Below, piece after piece: positions 41,767 through 49,333 of a stretch of DNA of 49,333 nt. Made by a program: the position numbers and the translations under genes. This DNA comes from JAJDFU01 sp964595955 (GTDB taxonomy: Bacteria; Bacteroidota; Bacteroidia; Chitinophagales; Saprospiraceae), in NCBI GenBank assembly GCA_964595955.1, contig CAZQSF010000020.1, forward strand, positions 1-49,333, written 5' to 3'. Under the pieces are notes generated by a model. It searched no databases. It had not been told where the DNA came from and worked only from the letters and a program-made list of their open reading frames with translations. Numbering within the stretch: position 1 is the stretch's first letter; every line of letters starts with the position of its first letter.

Positions 41767-43536
41767 TCAACCCACCAGCCCGCGAAGGTGCTTCCAGTTC
41801 AGGATCAGAAAGAGTGCGCCCAAGAGGCTCAGTCCTCCGGCCAGGGCGGCCTGCCCCCACTGCCCGTACAGGCTGTAGCCGGTGGTGAAAAGGGCTCCCC
41901 AGACCGCAAAGGTTCCGGCCAGCATGGCAGCGAGTTCAGTGGCCAAGGCCGGGCCCCGGGCTTCGACGGGCAGTGCGATCTTTTGGGCGATCGGTTTCCA
42001 GCCGAAGGAATGGGGTCGGATAAGGCGATAAAAACGCTCCAGGGTAGCCTGATCGGCCGGCCGGGTGATGGCCGTGACCAGCAGCCAGCCCAGGGTGGTG
42101 ATGCCCACACCCGTGAGCAGCTTGTGATGGGCCGGCCAGTTCTGCCAGGGGCCGAACTCCAGGAACAGCGCCATGGCAAAGGAGATGACCATGGCTGCAA
42201 TTTCGCTGTAGGCATTGATGCGCCACCAAAACCAGCGCAGGATGAACAGCAGGCCCGTGCCGGCGCCGATCTGCAAAATGATATTAAACGCCTGCAGGGC
42301 GCTGTCCAGTTCGAGGGCCAGCAGCGCGGCCACCGCCATGAGCAGGACGGTGCTGATGCGCCCCACCCGCACCAGCGCTCGCTGGCTTGCCTCCGGCTTT
42401 ATGAATCGTTTGTAAAAGTCGTGCACGAGGTAGGAACTGCCCCAGTTGAGGTGGGTGGAAATGGTGGACATATAGGCGGCGATCAGGGAGGCCACCACCA
42501 GGCCCAGCAGCCCGCTGGGCAAAAAGGTGAGCATGGCCGGAAAGGCCAGGTCGTCGTCGATGATGCCCGGCTCAAGGGCCGGGAAGGCGCGCTGAATGGC
42601 GGCCAGATCGGGAAAGACGATCAGCGAAGCCAGGGCGATGAGCAGCCAGGGCCAGGGCCGCAGGGCATAGTGGGCGATGTTGAACAGGAAGGTGGCGCCC
42701 ACAGCATGGGACTCATTCCGGGCAGCCAGCATGCGCTGGGCCACATAGCCGCCGCCGCCCGGCTCGGCACCCGGATACCACACGCTCCACCACTGCACGG
42801 CAATGGGGATGAGAAAGAGCGGTACCAGGGTTGCCGGATCGGAAAAATCCGGCAGCAGATCGAGCTTGCCGGAAACGTTGGGGTGGGAGAGGAGGTTGCT
42901 CAATCCGTTGACCTCCGGGAGTTGCAGCACGATCACGGCCGCGCTGATGACCCCGCCCATGGCCAGAAGGAACTGCACAAAATCGGTGAGAATGACCCCG
43001 CGCAGCCCGCCCAGGGCGGAATAGATCACCGTAATGAGTGAGGCAATGAAGACCGTCTGAAAGGGCGACAAGCCGAGCAGCACCCCGCCGATCTTGACCG
43101 CCGCCAGGGTCACACTGGCCATGATGGCGAGGTTGAACAGCACCCCCAGGTAGAGCGCCCGGAAGCCTCGCAGGAAGGCGGCTGATTTGCCGCTGTAGCG
43201 CAATTCGTAAAACTCCAGGTCGGTGAGTACGCCGGAGCGCTGCCAAAGTTTGGCGTACACGAAGACGGTGAGCATACCTGTGAGCAGGAAGGCCCACCAA
43301 ACCCAGTTGCCGGCCACGCCGTTCTTGCGCACGATGTCGGTCACCAGGTTGGGCGTATCGGCCGAAAAAGTAGTGGCTACCATGCTCACACCCAGCAGCC
43401 ACCAGGGCATGTGCCGGCCGGAGAGGAAGAACTCCTGATAGCTCCTGCCTGCCGAGCGCGAAGCCCAAAGACCGATGCCCAGGATCAGCAGAAAAAAGGC
43501 GAACACGATGGTCCAGTCGAGGGTCGTCAGCTGCAT
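41767..43536 (-). CDS. Sodium:solute symporter (SSS) family transporter
   Basis: 589 aa, with 13-15 membrane helices. Family features include GRSYQEFFLSGRHMPWW, TFSADTPNLVTDIVRKNGVA in the first broken helix, and YSALGGLRGVILTDFVQF, the SSS signature region. There are further conserved residues in YVAQRMLAARNESHAVGATF. Sodium-driven uptake of a small solute is expected, but sequence alone does not show which one. Its terminal helices are longer than in short SSS members, and no regulator or enzyme gene is adjacent. Divergent from the next lipoprotein gene. Confidence 0.92.
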   Translation of the reverse strand: MQLTTLDWTIVFAFFLLILGIGLWASRSAGRSYQEFFLSGRHMPWWLLGVSMVATTFSADTPNLVTDIVRKNGVAGNWVWWAFLLTGMLTVFVYAKLWQRSGVLTDLEFYELRYSGKSAAFLRGFRALYLGVLFNLAIMASVTLAAVKIGGVLLGLSPFQTVFIASLITVIYSALGGLRGVILTDFVQFLLAMGGVISAAVIVLQLPEVNGLSNLLSHPNVSGKLDLLPDFSDPATLVPLFLIPIAVQWWSVWYPGAEPGGGGYVAQRMLAARNESHAVGATFLFNIAHYALRPWPWLLIALASLIVFPDLAAIQRAFPALEPGIIDDDLAFPAMLTFLPSGLLGLVVASLIAAYMSTISTHLNWGSSYLVHDFYKRFIKPEASQRALVRVGRISTVLLMAVAALLALELDSALQAFNIILQIGAGTGLLFILRWFWWRINAYSEIAAMVISFAMALFLEFGPWQNWPAHHKLLTGVGITTLGWLLVTAITRPADQATLERFYRLIRPHSFGWKPIAQKIALPVEARGPALATELAAMLAGTFAVWGALFTTGYSLYGQWGQAALAGGLSLLGALFLILNWKHLRGLVG

Positions 43537-43770
43537 AGCAGGCTGTAAGAACGCAAATTTTGGGGATTAGAGGGGGAAAGACCGTAGCGGGTGCGGCCCA
43601 GAAAAACCCAAGGGTGTCTTGCGATAGCCATCTTTTGAATCCATGGGGTTGCGCGAAAAACCGCGCAAGGCGTATTTTTATCGATTCGTTGCGCCATGTT
43701 TTCGGTCGGAGGCTTTTCCCGAACTTCCGGCTCGGGTCTGCGAGCGATGCATGCTAGCCAAGAAATGCTT

Positions 43771-44259
43771 ATGAAGAAGATCTCAATTATCGGATTTGTC
43801 TTTGGGGTATGGGTGCTCTGGTCCTGCCAGACGGAAGAAAACCCCTTGACCCCCACCGCCCAGCCCGGCTTCATCGAGTTTCGCCTGGACGGGGAGCCCT
43901 TTCGCCTGCAAGGCAGCGGTGCGCTGTTTAAAGATACCAGCTTCATGGATGTGAAGTCCTTTTCATGCGGGGCTTCCACCGTGGATGCCGGAAATGCGCT
44001 CATTGTGTCGACCTTTGCCTTTCAGGCCAATCTCAATGATGATTGCATGCCGCTGCTTACCTATTCTTGTGCCGATTCCCTTCGCTTTGCCGCCATTATC
44101 CAATGGCAGGGACTGGATACGACCTATTTTGCCGAAAGCTGCGAGATCGTACTTACGGATTGTGCAGACCGGTTTATGAGTGGGGTGTTTTCGGGCGTGC
44201 TGGGCGATGGGCGCGCCCTTACCGGGGCATTTCGCGACATTGAGTACGACGTGAGGTAG
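43771..44259 (+). CDS. Small lipoprotein of unknown function
   Basis: 162 aa from ATG 43771 (MKKISIIGFVFGVWVLWSC); another ATG two codons earlier would serve equally. The lipobox ends VLWSCQ, and the mature part begins QTEENPLTP. The body is beta-rich (FIEFRLDGEPFRLQGSGALF, FAFQANLNDDCMPLL, MSGVFSGVLGDGRALTGAF) with four more Cys that may form disulfides. The general plan recalls DUF6252-like surface lipoproteins and the gene at 46872-47366. Ends 3 bp before the convergent oxyR. Confidence 0.65.
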   Translation: MKKISIIGFVFGVWVLWSCQTEENPLTPTAQPGFIEFRLDGEPFRLQGSGALFKDTSFMDVKSFSCGASTVDAGNALIVSTFAFQANLNDDCMPLLTYSCADSLRFAAIIQWQGLDTTYFAESCEIVLTDCADRFMSGVFSGVLGDGRALTGAFRDIEYDVR

Positions 44260-44262
44260 GGC

Positions 44263-45204
44263 CTAACCGGCGGTCCAATCGATGCGTTTACCGCGATTCG
44301 GGTTTTTGAGAATATCGGGCACGCTGGCCAGGATCTCCTGTTCCAGGGCCTCGATCAGGCGAGCCTTGATCTGGCTGCGGCGCAGCACCAGACTGACCTC
44401 CCGGACGGGTTGCGGGTTTTTAAAGTGGCGAATGTACTGGTACTGCGCGCTGTCCATGTCGAGGGTAGCCAGCTCGGGCATGAGCGTGTAGCCGTATTGC
44501 TGCTCCACGATGCGGCGGAGGGTCTCCAGGCTGCCGCTCTCGAAACGCAGACGGGGGCCCAGTTGCTCCAGGTCTTCCCCACAAATGTTGATCACCTGGT
44601 TGCGGAAACAATGCCCCTCTTTGAGCAGCCACATCTCGCTGAGGTCCAGTTCGTCAAAATCGATGGTGCGGCGGCTGCTCAACGGGTGGTTGGTCGACAT
44701 GTACACCACGAACAGTTCGTAGAATAGCGGCTTTTCCACCAGGCCGCTGTGGTGCAGGGGGGTCACCAGGATGCCCGCATCCAATTGATCGGTCTCCAGG
44801 CGCTGTATGATCTGCTCGCTCATCAGCTCTTCGATCACCACCTCCACCTCCGGATATTGGTGCATGAACTTCAGGATGAACAGCGGCAGCAGATACGGAC
44901 TGAGCGTGGGTATAATGCCGATGCGCAAGGTTCCCTTCATGAGTCCTTTCTCCAGATCGATCAACTCTTTGACCTGCCTGGCTTCCTGGAGGGCCTTGCG
45001 AGCCTGACCGACTACAGTCTGGCCGATATCGGTCGTCAAGACCGGCTTTTTGGAGCGGTCAAAAAGCCGAACCCCCAACTCGTCTTCCAGCTTTTTGATC
45101 TGCGTGCTCAGGGTGGGCTGGGTGACGTTGCAGTGGAGAGCCGCTTTGGCAAAGCTGCGGAAAGCATCCACCGCCACGATGTATTCCATTTGGGTGAGGG
45201 TCAT
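44263..45204 (-). CDS. oxyR: Hydrogen-peroxide sensor OxyR (LysR family)
   Basis: 313 aa. The N-terminal LysR helix-turn-helix is FRSFAKAALHCNVTQPTLST. In the sensor domain the cysteines fall at C199 and C208 (GHCFRNQVINICGED), exactly the spacing and numbering of E. coli OxyR, where they form the peroxide-sensing disulfide. It is divergent from ahpC-ahpD, the usual target, with a 354-bp shared control region. Confidence is high because both sequence and context agree. Confidence 0.94.
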   Translation of the reverse strand: MTLTQMEYIVAVDAFRSFAKAALHCNVTQPTLSTQIKKLEDELGVRLFDRSKKPVLTTDIGQTVVGQARKALQEARQVKELIDLEKGLMKGTLRIGIIPTLSPYLLPLFILKFMHQYPEVEVVIEELMSEQIIQRLETDQLDAGILVTPLHHSGLVEKPLFYELFVVYMSTNHPLSSRRTIDFDELDLSEMWLLKEGHCFRNQVINICGEDLEQLGPRLRFESGSLETLRRIVEQQYGYTLMPELATLDMDSAQYQYIRHFKNPQPVREVSLVLRRSQIKARLIEALEQEILASVPDILKNPNRGKRIDWTAG

Positions 45205-45558
45205 GGTACGCGTTCTTTAGGAGAAAGGAATCAGCATTTACGCAAATAATGAATACAATATCCGGTTTGGCTCGCCGCCCTGCATAGGATTCGATCGGTT
45301 TGCCGGCGACCGCCAGCCATTATTCGGCAAACTAGAAGCTCCGGCCAATAAAGACATGGATATGACAAGCTGAAATGCAGGCAAAACAGCTTGTTTCATT
45401 TTTTTCTGAAAAAACAGAATTAAATTGGCTTCCGATGTAGAGGTTCCAAATGCCCGCTGTTTATTGATTTTTTCGAAGATAAGATAAAAAGATTGAATGA
45501 ATGCTATGGGGTTTGATCAGTAATTTTGAAAATAAAAGGATACATGTATAACCATAAA
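45205..45558. promoter_or_regulatory. Divergent control region oxyR - ahpC
   Basis: This 354-bp region contains no gene. A -7 box TAATTTTG (45521-45528), an exact TAnnTTTG, precedes ahpC by 30 nt. An 8-bp inverted repeat GTTTGCCG/CGGCAAAC (45298-45305, 45325-45332) is a possible hairpin or operator. I could not find a convincing ATAG-type OxyR site by eye. Confidence 0.5.
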
Positions 45559-46131
45559 ATGAATACCATGACTGCGCAAAAACTAATCACCGTAGGCGAG
45601 AAATTTCCCGCCTTTAATAAGAATGCTGTCGTTTCCCTCGAAAAAGGAAAAGAGTTTATTGAGTTGAGTTCTGAACTGCTCGAGAACGACGACAATGAGT
45701 GGACCGTCATGTTCTGGTGGCCGAAGGATTTCACCTTTGTATGCCCCACGGAGATCGCCGAGTTCAACAAGCATGTGGATGACTTCCGCGATCGCGACAC
45801 GCGCCTCATCGGCGCCAGCACGGATTCCGAATTCGTACACCTGGCCTGGCGCAAAAATCACGAGGACCTGCGCGACCTGCAGTTTCCCATGCTGGCCGAC
45901 ACCAGTAAGAGCCTGGCCGAGGAGCTCGGCATTCTGGAGGGCAATGAGAAAGTCGCCTATCGCGCCACCTTCATCATCGACCCCCAGGGCATCATCCGCT
46001 GGGTGAGCGTGTACGACCTCAACGTCGGCCGCAACGTGAAAGAGGTGATCCGCGTACTCGACGCCCTGCAGACCGACGAACTCTGCCCCTGCAACTGGGA
46101 GAAAGGCGAAGCGACCCTGCAGGTAGCCTAA
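45559..46131 (+). CDS. ahpC: AhpC-type peroxiredoxin
   Basis: 190 aa from ATG 45559; ATG 45568 is an alternative. It has the peroxidatic Cys C62 in DFTFVCPTEIAEF, the family PFPML-like QFPMLADTSKSLAEELG, and the C-terminal pair C176 and C178 in DELCPCNWEKGE. The extra C-terminal Cys resembles mycobacterial AhpC, which is reduced by AhpD rather than AhpF, and an ahpD-like gene follows here. It reduces hydrogen peroxide and alkyl hydroperoxides. Under probable OxyR control. Confidence 0.94.
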   Translation: MNTMTAQKLITVGEKFPAFNKNAVVSLEKGKEFIELSSELLENDDNEWTVMFWWPKDFTFVCPTEIAEFNKHVDDFRDRDTRLIGASTDSEFVHLAWRKNHEDLRDLQFPMLADTSKSLAEELGILEGNEKVAYRATFIIDPQGIIRWVSVYDLNVGRNVKEVIRVLDALQTDELCPCNWEKGEATLQVA

Positions 46132-46158
46132 GGAGCGGTTCCCTTGTCAAAATGCTCA

Positions 46159-46199
46159 AAGCGAAGATCGCCGGAGCGATCTTCGCTTTCCCTTTTTTT
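46159..46199 (+). terminator. Hairpin between ahpC and ahpD, terminator or attenuator
   Basis: GCGAAGATCGC and its perfect complement GCGATCTTCGC (46161-46171, 46176-46186) surround a CGGA loop, with TTTCCC and seven T after it. It should reduce read-through from ahpC to ahpD. Confidence 0.8.
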
Positions 46200-46223
46200 C
46201 AAACGGTAAAAAAATCCATTCTC

Positions 46224-46811
46224 ATGTTCGACATGACCACCGATACCCGCAGCGCCTTGCTGGAACAGCTGGGCCTGACGGAAAACGATTCCACCTATAG
46301 CCTGGACTTGCTGGCCGAGGGCCAGTCGCGCTGGCTGAAAGACCTGAAGGTGAACCTCAAGAACGTGCTCCAGAGCGAGCACCTGAGCGAAAAGGAAACG
46401 GCCCTGCTGGCCTTGTGCGTAGCTGCCAACGGGCGCAATGAGGTGCTGAAGCGCTACTTCGCAGAGCTGGCCCGGGCCCGGGAAGCTACGGCCGGGGAGA
46501 TCGCTGAGGCCGTGGCCTGCGCCTCCCTGCTGGCTGCCAACAACGTGACCTACCGCTTTCGCCACTTCGCCAAAAAGGAGAAGTACGATCAAAGCCCCAT
46601 GCGCATCAAGATGAACATCATGATGAAGCCGGTCATGGGCAAGGAATTCTTCGAGCTTCTCAGCCTGGCTATCTCCGCCGTGAACGGCTGCGAAATGTGC
46701 GTGACGGCCCACGAAAAGTCCCTGCTCGACCTCGGCTGCGACGAAGCCCGCATCTGGGACAGCGTTCGCCTCGCCGGCGTGGTCACCAGCTTCAGCAAGG
46801 TGGTGTACTAG
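46224..46811 (+). CDS. ahpD: AhpD-like alkylhydroperoxidase
   Basis: 195 aa from ATG 46224 (MFDMTTDTRSALLEQLGL); an upstream in-frame ATG would place the terminator hairpin inside the coding sequence and is rejected. The AhpD active site is NGCEMCVTAHE, with the Cys pair and the acid/His relay. Helices such as ALLALCVAANGRNEVLKRYF fit the AhpD fold. It recycles AhpC using lipoamide-type electron donors, as in mycobacteria. Separated from ahpC by 92 bp containing a terminator-like hairpin. Confidence 0.9.
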   Translation: MFDMTTDTRSALLEQLGLTENDSTYSLDLLAEGQSRWLKDLKVNLKNVLQSEHLSEKETALLALCVAANGRNEVLKRYFAELARAREATAGEIAEAVACASLLAANNVTYRFRHFAKKEKYDQSPMRIKMNIMMKPVMGKEFFELLSLAISAVNGCEMCVTAHEKSLLDLGCDEARIWDSVRLAGVVTSFSKVVY

Positions 46812-46871
46812 AAAGAAGTTGGCCCCCTGCTGTCAGGCACTCCAATCTTTCACATCCATAGCGACAACGAC

Positions 46872-47366
46872 TTACTGTTGCACCTGGAACAGTACATTGA
46901 CAAAACGCCCGTTGGTGAAGTTAATTTCGCCGGTGGGCGTTTGTACCCTAGCGGTGAAGTTAGCGTCTGCCCGATTTTGAAAAGTATTGCAGGCGGTAAC
47001 ATTGACGGTGAGTTCCTGCAGGATGCCCTGTTTCTGGCCATCGACAATATAGTCGAGTCCGGCCGTTCGATTCTGACCGGTATTGGTGAAGGATGCAATG
47101 GGCAGGCAGGCGTCGGTAATATCTGCGCCTAACTCCTGCAGGATCAGGGTGATCTGCCGATCGCCCTCCGAAGCTGTCAGGGTAAACGTTTTTGCGTTCA
47201 CGTTCGCTGAGATCACCATCGTTGCCTCGATGGAGGTCGAGCGAAAGGTCTGTCCATCGATATCTACGATCAGCTCGCCCAGGGGTTGATCGGGCTCGTT
47301 GTTATCGCAGGCGGGCAGCATCCATACGCTGCTCCAGATAAAAAGGAAAAAGGCCAGGTTCTTCAT
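46872..47366 (-). CDS. DUF6252-like lipoprotein
   Basis: 164 aa from ATG 47366 (MKNLAFFLFIWSSVWMLPAC). The lipobox LPAC is followed by DNNEPDQPLGELIV. The beta-rich body, LIVDIDGQTFRSTSIEATM through TLTASEGDRQITLILQE, ends with GEINFTNGRFVNVLFQVQQ. The terminal F-x-N-G-x-F-x-N-V pattern is what I associate with DUF6252 surface lipoproteins. Function unknown. Convergent with ahpD and 70 bp downstream of the next lipoprotein gene on the same strand. Confidence 0.65.
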   Translation of the reverse strand: MKNLAFFLFIWSSVWMLPACDNNEPDQPLGELIVDIDGQTFRSTSIEATMVISANVNAKTFTLTASEGDRQITLILQELGADITDACLPIASFTNTGQNRTAGLDYIVDGQKQGILQELTVNVTACNTFQNRADANFTARVQTPTGEINFTNGRFVNVLFQVQQ

Positions 47367-47435
47367 TTTTGACGCAAAATAGGGAAGTTGCCCATTAGCC
47401 GCCCGGCTTAGCTGGGGAAATTCCACTTCCCTCTA

Positions 47436-47870
47436 CTATTGGCGTTCGGCTTCAAAGTCGAGGATATATCCATATCCGGAATTGTCCTGCACCTCGATTT
47501 TTCCGCTGAGCATGCTATCGGAACAGGATTCAAATTCGAATTCCAGTTCGTAAACATCGCCGACCCCATCGGTATAGGTAGCCGTAGCCTCGGTTCGTTC
47601 GTCATTGGTGAACTCCCAGGTCCCGGAATAGGAATACGTTTCTACCCCTCCGTCGGGATCGGTATAAGTGCTCCGAATCGCGAAATCCCCATCGGCTTCG
47701 AACGCCAACTCCACCTCTTCGTCCGGAGGTGCGGGTTGACCGTTAGCTTCCGTGATGCGCCATTCGCCGATAATGCAATCGTTGGGTTCGTCGTCGTCTT
47801 TGTTGCAGTTGGTCAGGGAAATCGCGAGGACGAGTGCCAGTCCATAGATTGCATTGCGTTTCAGCACCAT
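47436..47870 (-). CDS. Lipocalin-like lipoprotein
   Basis: 144 aa with lipobox LTNC and an Asp-rich mature start (NKDDDEPNDC). IIGEWRITEANGQPAPPDEE is the usual opening of Bacteroidota lipocalin-like lipoproteins. There follow alternating strands (YSYSGTWEFTNDERTEATAT, VYELEFEFESCSDSMLSGKI) and an ending GYILDFEAERQ. Probably binds a small hydrophobic ligand at the surface, though this is inferred from the fold only. Confidence 0.7.
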   Translation of the reverse strand: MVLKRNAIYGLALVLAISLTNCNKDDDEPNDCIIGEWRITEANGQPAPPDEEVELAFEADGDFAIRSTYTDPDGGVETYSYSGTWEFTNDERTEATATYTDGVGDVYELEFEFESCSDSMLSGKIEVQDNSGYGYILDFEAERQ

Positions 47871-47964
47871 GGTAGTAGGGTTTAGTTCTGGTAAAAAGAA
47901 GGGAAAATAGAAAAATCTTTTATTTATGGACGCACAATACTGCCATCAGCTTGTTTTTAAAAGC

Positions 47965-49074
47965 TTATTTCTCCGGTTTCGGCGGTGAGGCTTCTTTTTT
48001 TTGCTTTTCTTTCTTCCAATACACCAGTTTGCCGGGCCCCATTATGGCCCGGTCCGGCAACTTTGCTCCGGGGTCTACGATAGTTGCACGCACGGTGTTG
48101 GGGAGAATGCTTACGTCGAACAGCTCTTTGATCCCTTCGGTATAAATGATGCCGCCGAGGTTCTCGCCGCTTGTCCGGTCGATGATCTCTACCCCGGCAA
48201 AATGGGCTCTTTCCCGTATGGGCAGGTCCCGGAAGGTGCGGCTGGTCTGCCGGATGGTGGACAGGCCGACGAACAGGTAATTCCCGATCTGGCCCATGCC
48301 CCGCAGAAAGCCGTTGGCTTGGCTGAGTTCCCGGACTTCCCGCTTTTGGCGATCGTATTCCATGACCTGACCGGTGGCGGAAAGTAAGAAATACAACCTT
48401 CCGTCCACCAGGCGAGGCGAGTGGGGGATGGGCAGTTGATCCAGCAGCACCTCATTGGTGGGAACGTGGATCAGCTGACCTCCGGTGAGCATGTGCTTTC
48501 GCCAGCCTTCTTTTTCGTCGGTGGTGGCCAGCAGCGTCACATAAGCCGGTTGGCCGTTCTCCATCGTCATGCCGTTGAGGTGGCAGCGGTCCTCCGGATG
48601 CAATTCGCTGATGAAGGGCGGTTGCCAGCGCGGCGTGAAGCTGTAATTCTCGTCGATCAGACTGAGGCAGGAGAAAATGGTATTTACTGCCCAAAGGCCG
48701 TCTTGGCCCCAGCTGATGTCGTGCACATCGGTCGTTCCCGTGAAGTATACGGCCCGGGGCAGGTAGAAGGCATCGTAGTAATCGCGCTTGTCGGGAAATT
48801 GGCGGGCGAGCCTGGGTGAGGTGCCAAACACCATGACCTGGCTCAGGGAGGCTACGGCCAGCTTGTGATCTTTAACGGCAATGCCCATCGGGCGTTTGAC
48901 GATTTTCACAAAGTGCCGAAGGTGCTTGCCGTCGAGTGAACTGATCAAAAACAACTTGCCGGCATCATAAGTGCTCAAGGCCAGGGTGCACTGATGTTCG
49001 TGCAGTAGTTTAGGCAAGCTGGGCGAAAAACTGAATCGAAGGCCGGCCTGTGCAATGTGCTTGGGTTGTTGCAT
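47965..49074 (-). CDS. TIGR03032-like beta-propeller protein
   Basis: 369 aa from ATG 49074 (MQQPKHIAQAGLRFSFS); the upstream frame has no signal or family pattern. The chain has repeated propeller-like strands: TLALSTYDAGKLFLISSLDG, HFVKIVKRPMGIAVKDHKLA, and TTDVHDISWGQDGLWAVNTI. It ends in a Lys/Glu/Pro-rich tail (KKEKQKKEASPPKPEK). The order STYDAGKL, RPMGIAV, HDISWG matches what I recall of TIGR03032, a family without a defined role. No membrane segment is seen. Confidence 0.75.
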   Translation of the reverse strand: MQQPKHIAQAGLRFSFSPSLPKLLHEHQCTLALSTYDAGKLFLISSLDGKHLRHFVKIVKRPMGIAVKDHKLAVASLSQVMVFGTSPRLARQFPDKRDYYDAFYLPRAVYFTGTTDVHDISWGQDGLWAVNTIFSCLSLIDENYSFTPRWQPPFISELHPEDRCHLNGMTMENGQPAYVTLLATTDEKEGWRKHMLTGGQLIHVPTNEVLLDQLPIPHSPRLVDGRLYFLLSATGQVMEYDRQKREVRELSQANGFLRGMGQIGNYLFVGLSTIRQTSRTFRDLPIRERAHFAGVEIIDRTSGENLGGIIYTEGIKELFDVSILPNTVRATIVDPGAKLPDRAIMGPGKLVYWKKEKQKKEASPPKPEK

Positions 49075-49195
49075 GGAGGAAAGATCAATCCGTAAAAGGC
49101 AGAAAAGTAAGCAAAAATCCCGTGCACTCGCCGCACAGGGTAGCCGACGGGGTATATCCGTCGGGCGAGCCCTCAAAATCAACTGCATGTCCTGC

Positions 49196-49221
49196 CCCTA
49201 CCCGGATGGTGAGGAGGCGAA
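49196..49221 (+). repeat. 26-bp direct repeat, first copy
   Basis: CCCTACCCGGATGGTGAGGA followed by GGCGAA, repeated exactly at 49308-49333 with an 86-bp spacer. The spacer has a hairpin with a GAAA loop (GCGC-GAAA-GCGC inside ATGAC/GTCAT, about 49226-49261). The window ends at the end of the second copy, so further units may follow. Confidence 0.8.
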
Positions 49222-49307
49222 AGCCTGTCAACACGATGACTTGCGCGAAAGCGCTACGTCATGGCTCGAACCTGGATGTAGGGTTTATCCCGTCAAAAGG
49301 ATGGTGG

Positions 49308-49333
49308 CCCTACCCGGATGGTGAGGAGGCGAA
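49308..49333 (+). repeat. 26-bp direct repeat, second copy (cut by window end)
   Basis: Exact second copy of the 26-bp repeat at 49196-49221, with start-to-start distance of 112 bp. It may continue beyond the window. Confidence 0.8.

Noticed and set aside
43649..43668. Terminator or attenuator before the lipoprotein gene at 43771
   Set aside because: TTGCGCG/CGCGCAA forms a short stem, but the T-run is interrupted and no plus-strand gene lies upstream for it to terminate.
46152..46223. Earlier start for ahpD
   Set aside because: It would place the perfect terminator-like hairpin and T-run inside the coding sequence and adds residues not found in the AhpD family.
49196..49333. CRISPR array
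   Set aside because: Only two repeats are seen, the 86-bp spacer is too long and itself structured, and no cas genes are present.

Overview
The window looks like a chromosomal segment of a Bacteroidota bacterium, most likely of the Saprospiria/Lewinella type. This is an inference from several signs. Candidate promoters have the Bacteroidota -7 box TAnnTTTG. The cbb3 oxidase genes include a fused ccoN-ccoO and a single-haem ccoP. There is a very large propeller-type sensor kinase, many short SPII lipoproteins, and almost no Shine-Dalgarno sequences. Base composition is GC-rich (roughly 55-60% by eye). No rRNA, tRNA or CRISPR array was seen.

Region 1 (1-5.75 kb) is the most unusual part: a diversity-generating retroelement (DGR) attached to a STAND-type conflict/sensor module. 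A degenerate SIR2-like protein (151-1293) overlaps by 4 nt a STAND NTPase with a membrane segment, a coiled coil and a C-terminal formylglycine-generating-enzyme (FGE)/C-type-lectin-fold domain. The last codons of that domain are the variable repeat (VR, 3805-3924). After it come a hairpin, an avd-type accessory gene on the opposite strand (3976-4320), a DGR reverse transcriptase (4335-5540), and an Asn-codon-rich template repeat (TR, 5408-5526) lying inside the 3' end of the RT gene. TR and VR differ at 38 aligned positions, 24 of them at TR adenines. The VR also carries one extra A (about 3879) that throws the ending out of frame. Identical 33-nt palindromes stand at both ends of the module (22-54 and 5713-5745).

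Region 2 (5.8-22.2 kb) is mostly housekeeping and signalling: miaE, cdaA (c-di-AMP synthase), an M20 dipeptidase, a polysaccharide deacetylase/GNAT pair, a TPR adenylate cyclase, a glycerophosphodiesterase lipoprotein, recQ, a response regulator plus propeller histidine kinase, and fabH.

Region 3 (22.1-28.7 kb) is a polyhydroxyalkanoate (PHA) locus: an alpha/beta hydrolase, phaB, a phasin-phaE-phaC operon (class III synthase) and a second SDR reductase. PhaE has an unusual C-terminal helix-hairpin-helix domain.

Region 4 (28.7-41.6 kb) has two proteins of unknown function, a ferredoxin-NADP reductase-like flavoprotein, and the cbb3 oxidase cluster ccoI / ccoS-ccoNO-ccoQ-ccoP-ccoG-fixH-tauE-like. 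An identical FNR-like palindrome, TGACTTTTGTCA, precedes both ccoI and ccoS.

Region 5 (41.7-49.3 kb) has an SSS-family transporter, divergent oxyR and ahpC-ahpD, three small lipoproteins and a TIGR03032-like protein. It ends in a 26-bp direct repeat that is cut by the window edge.
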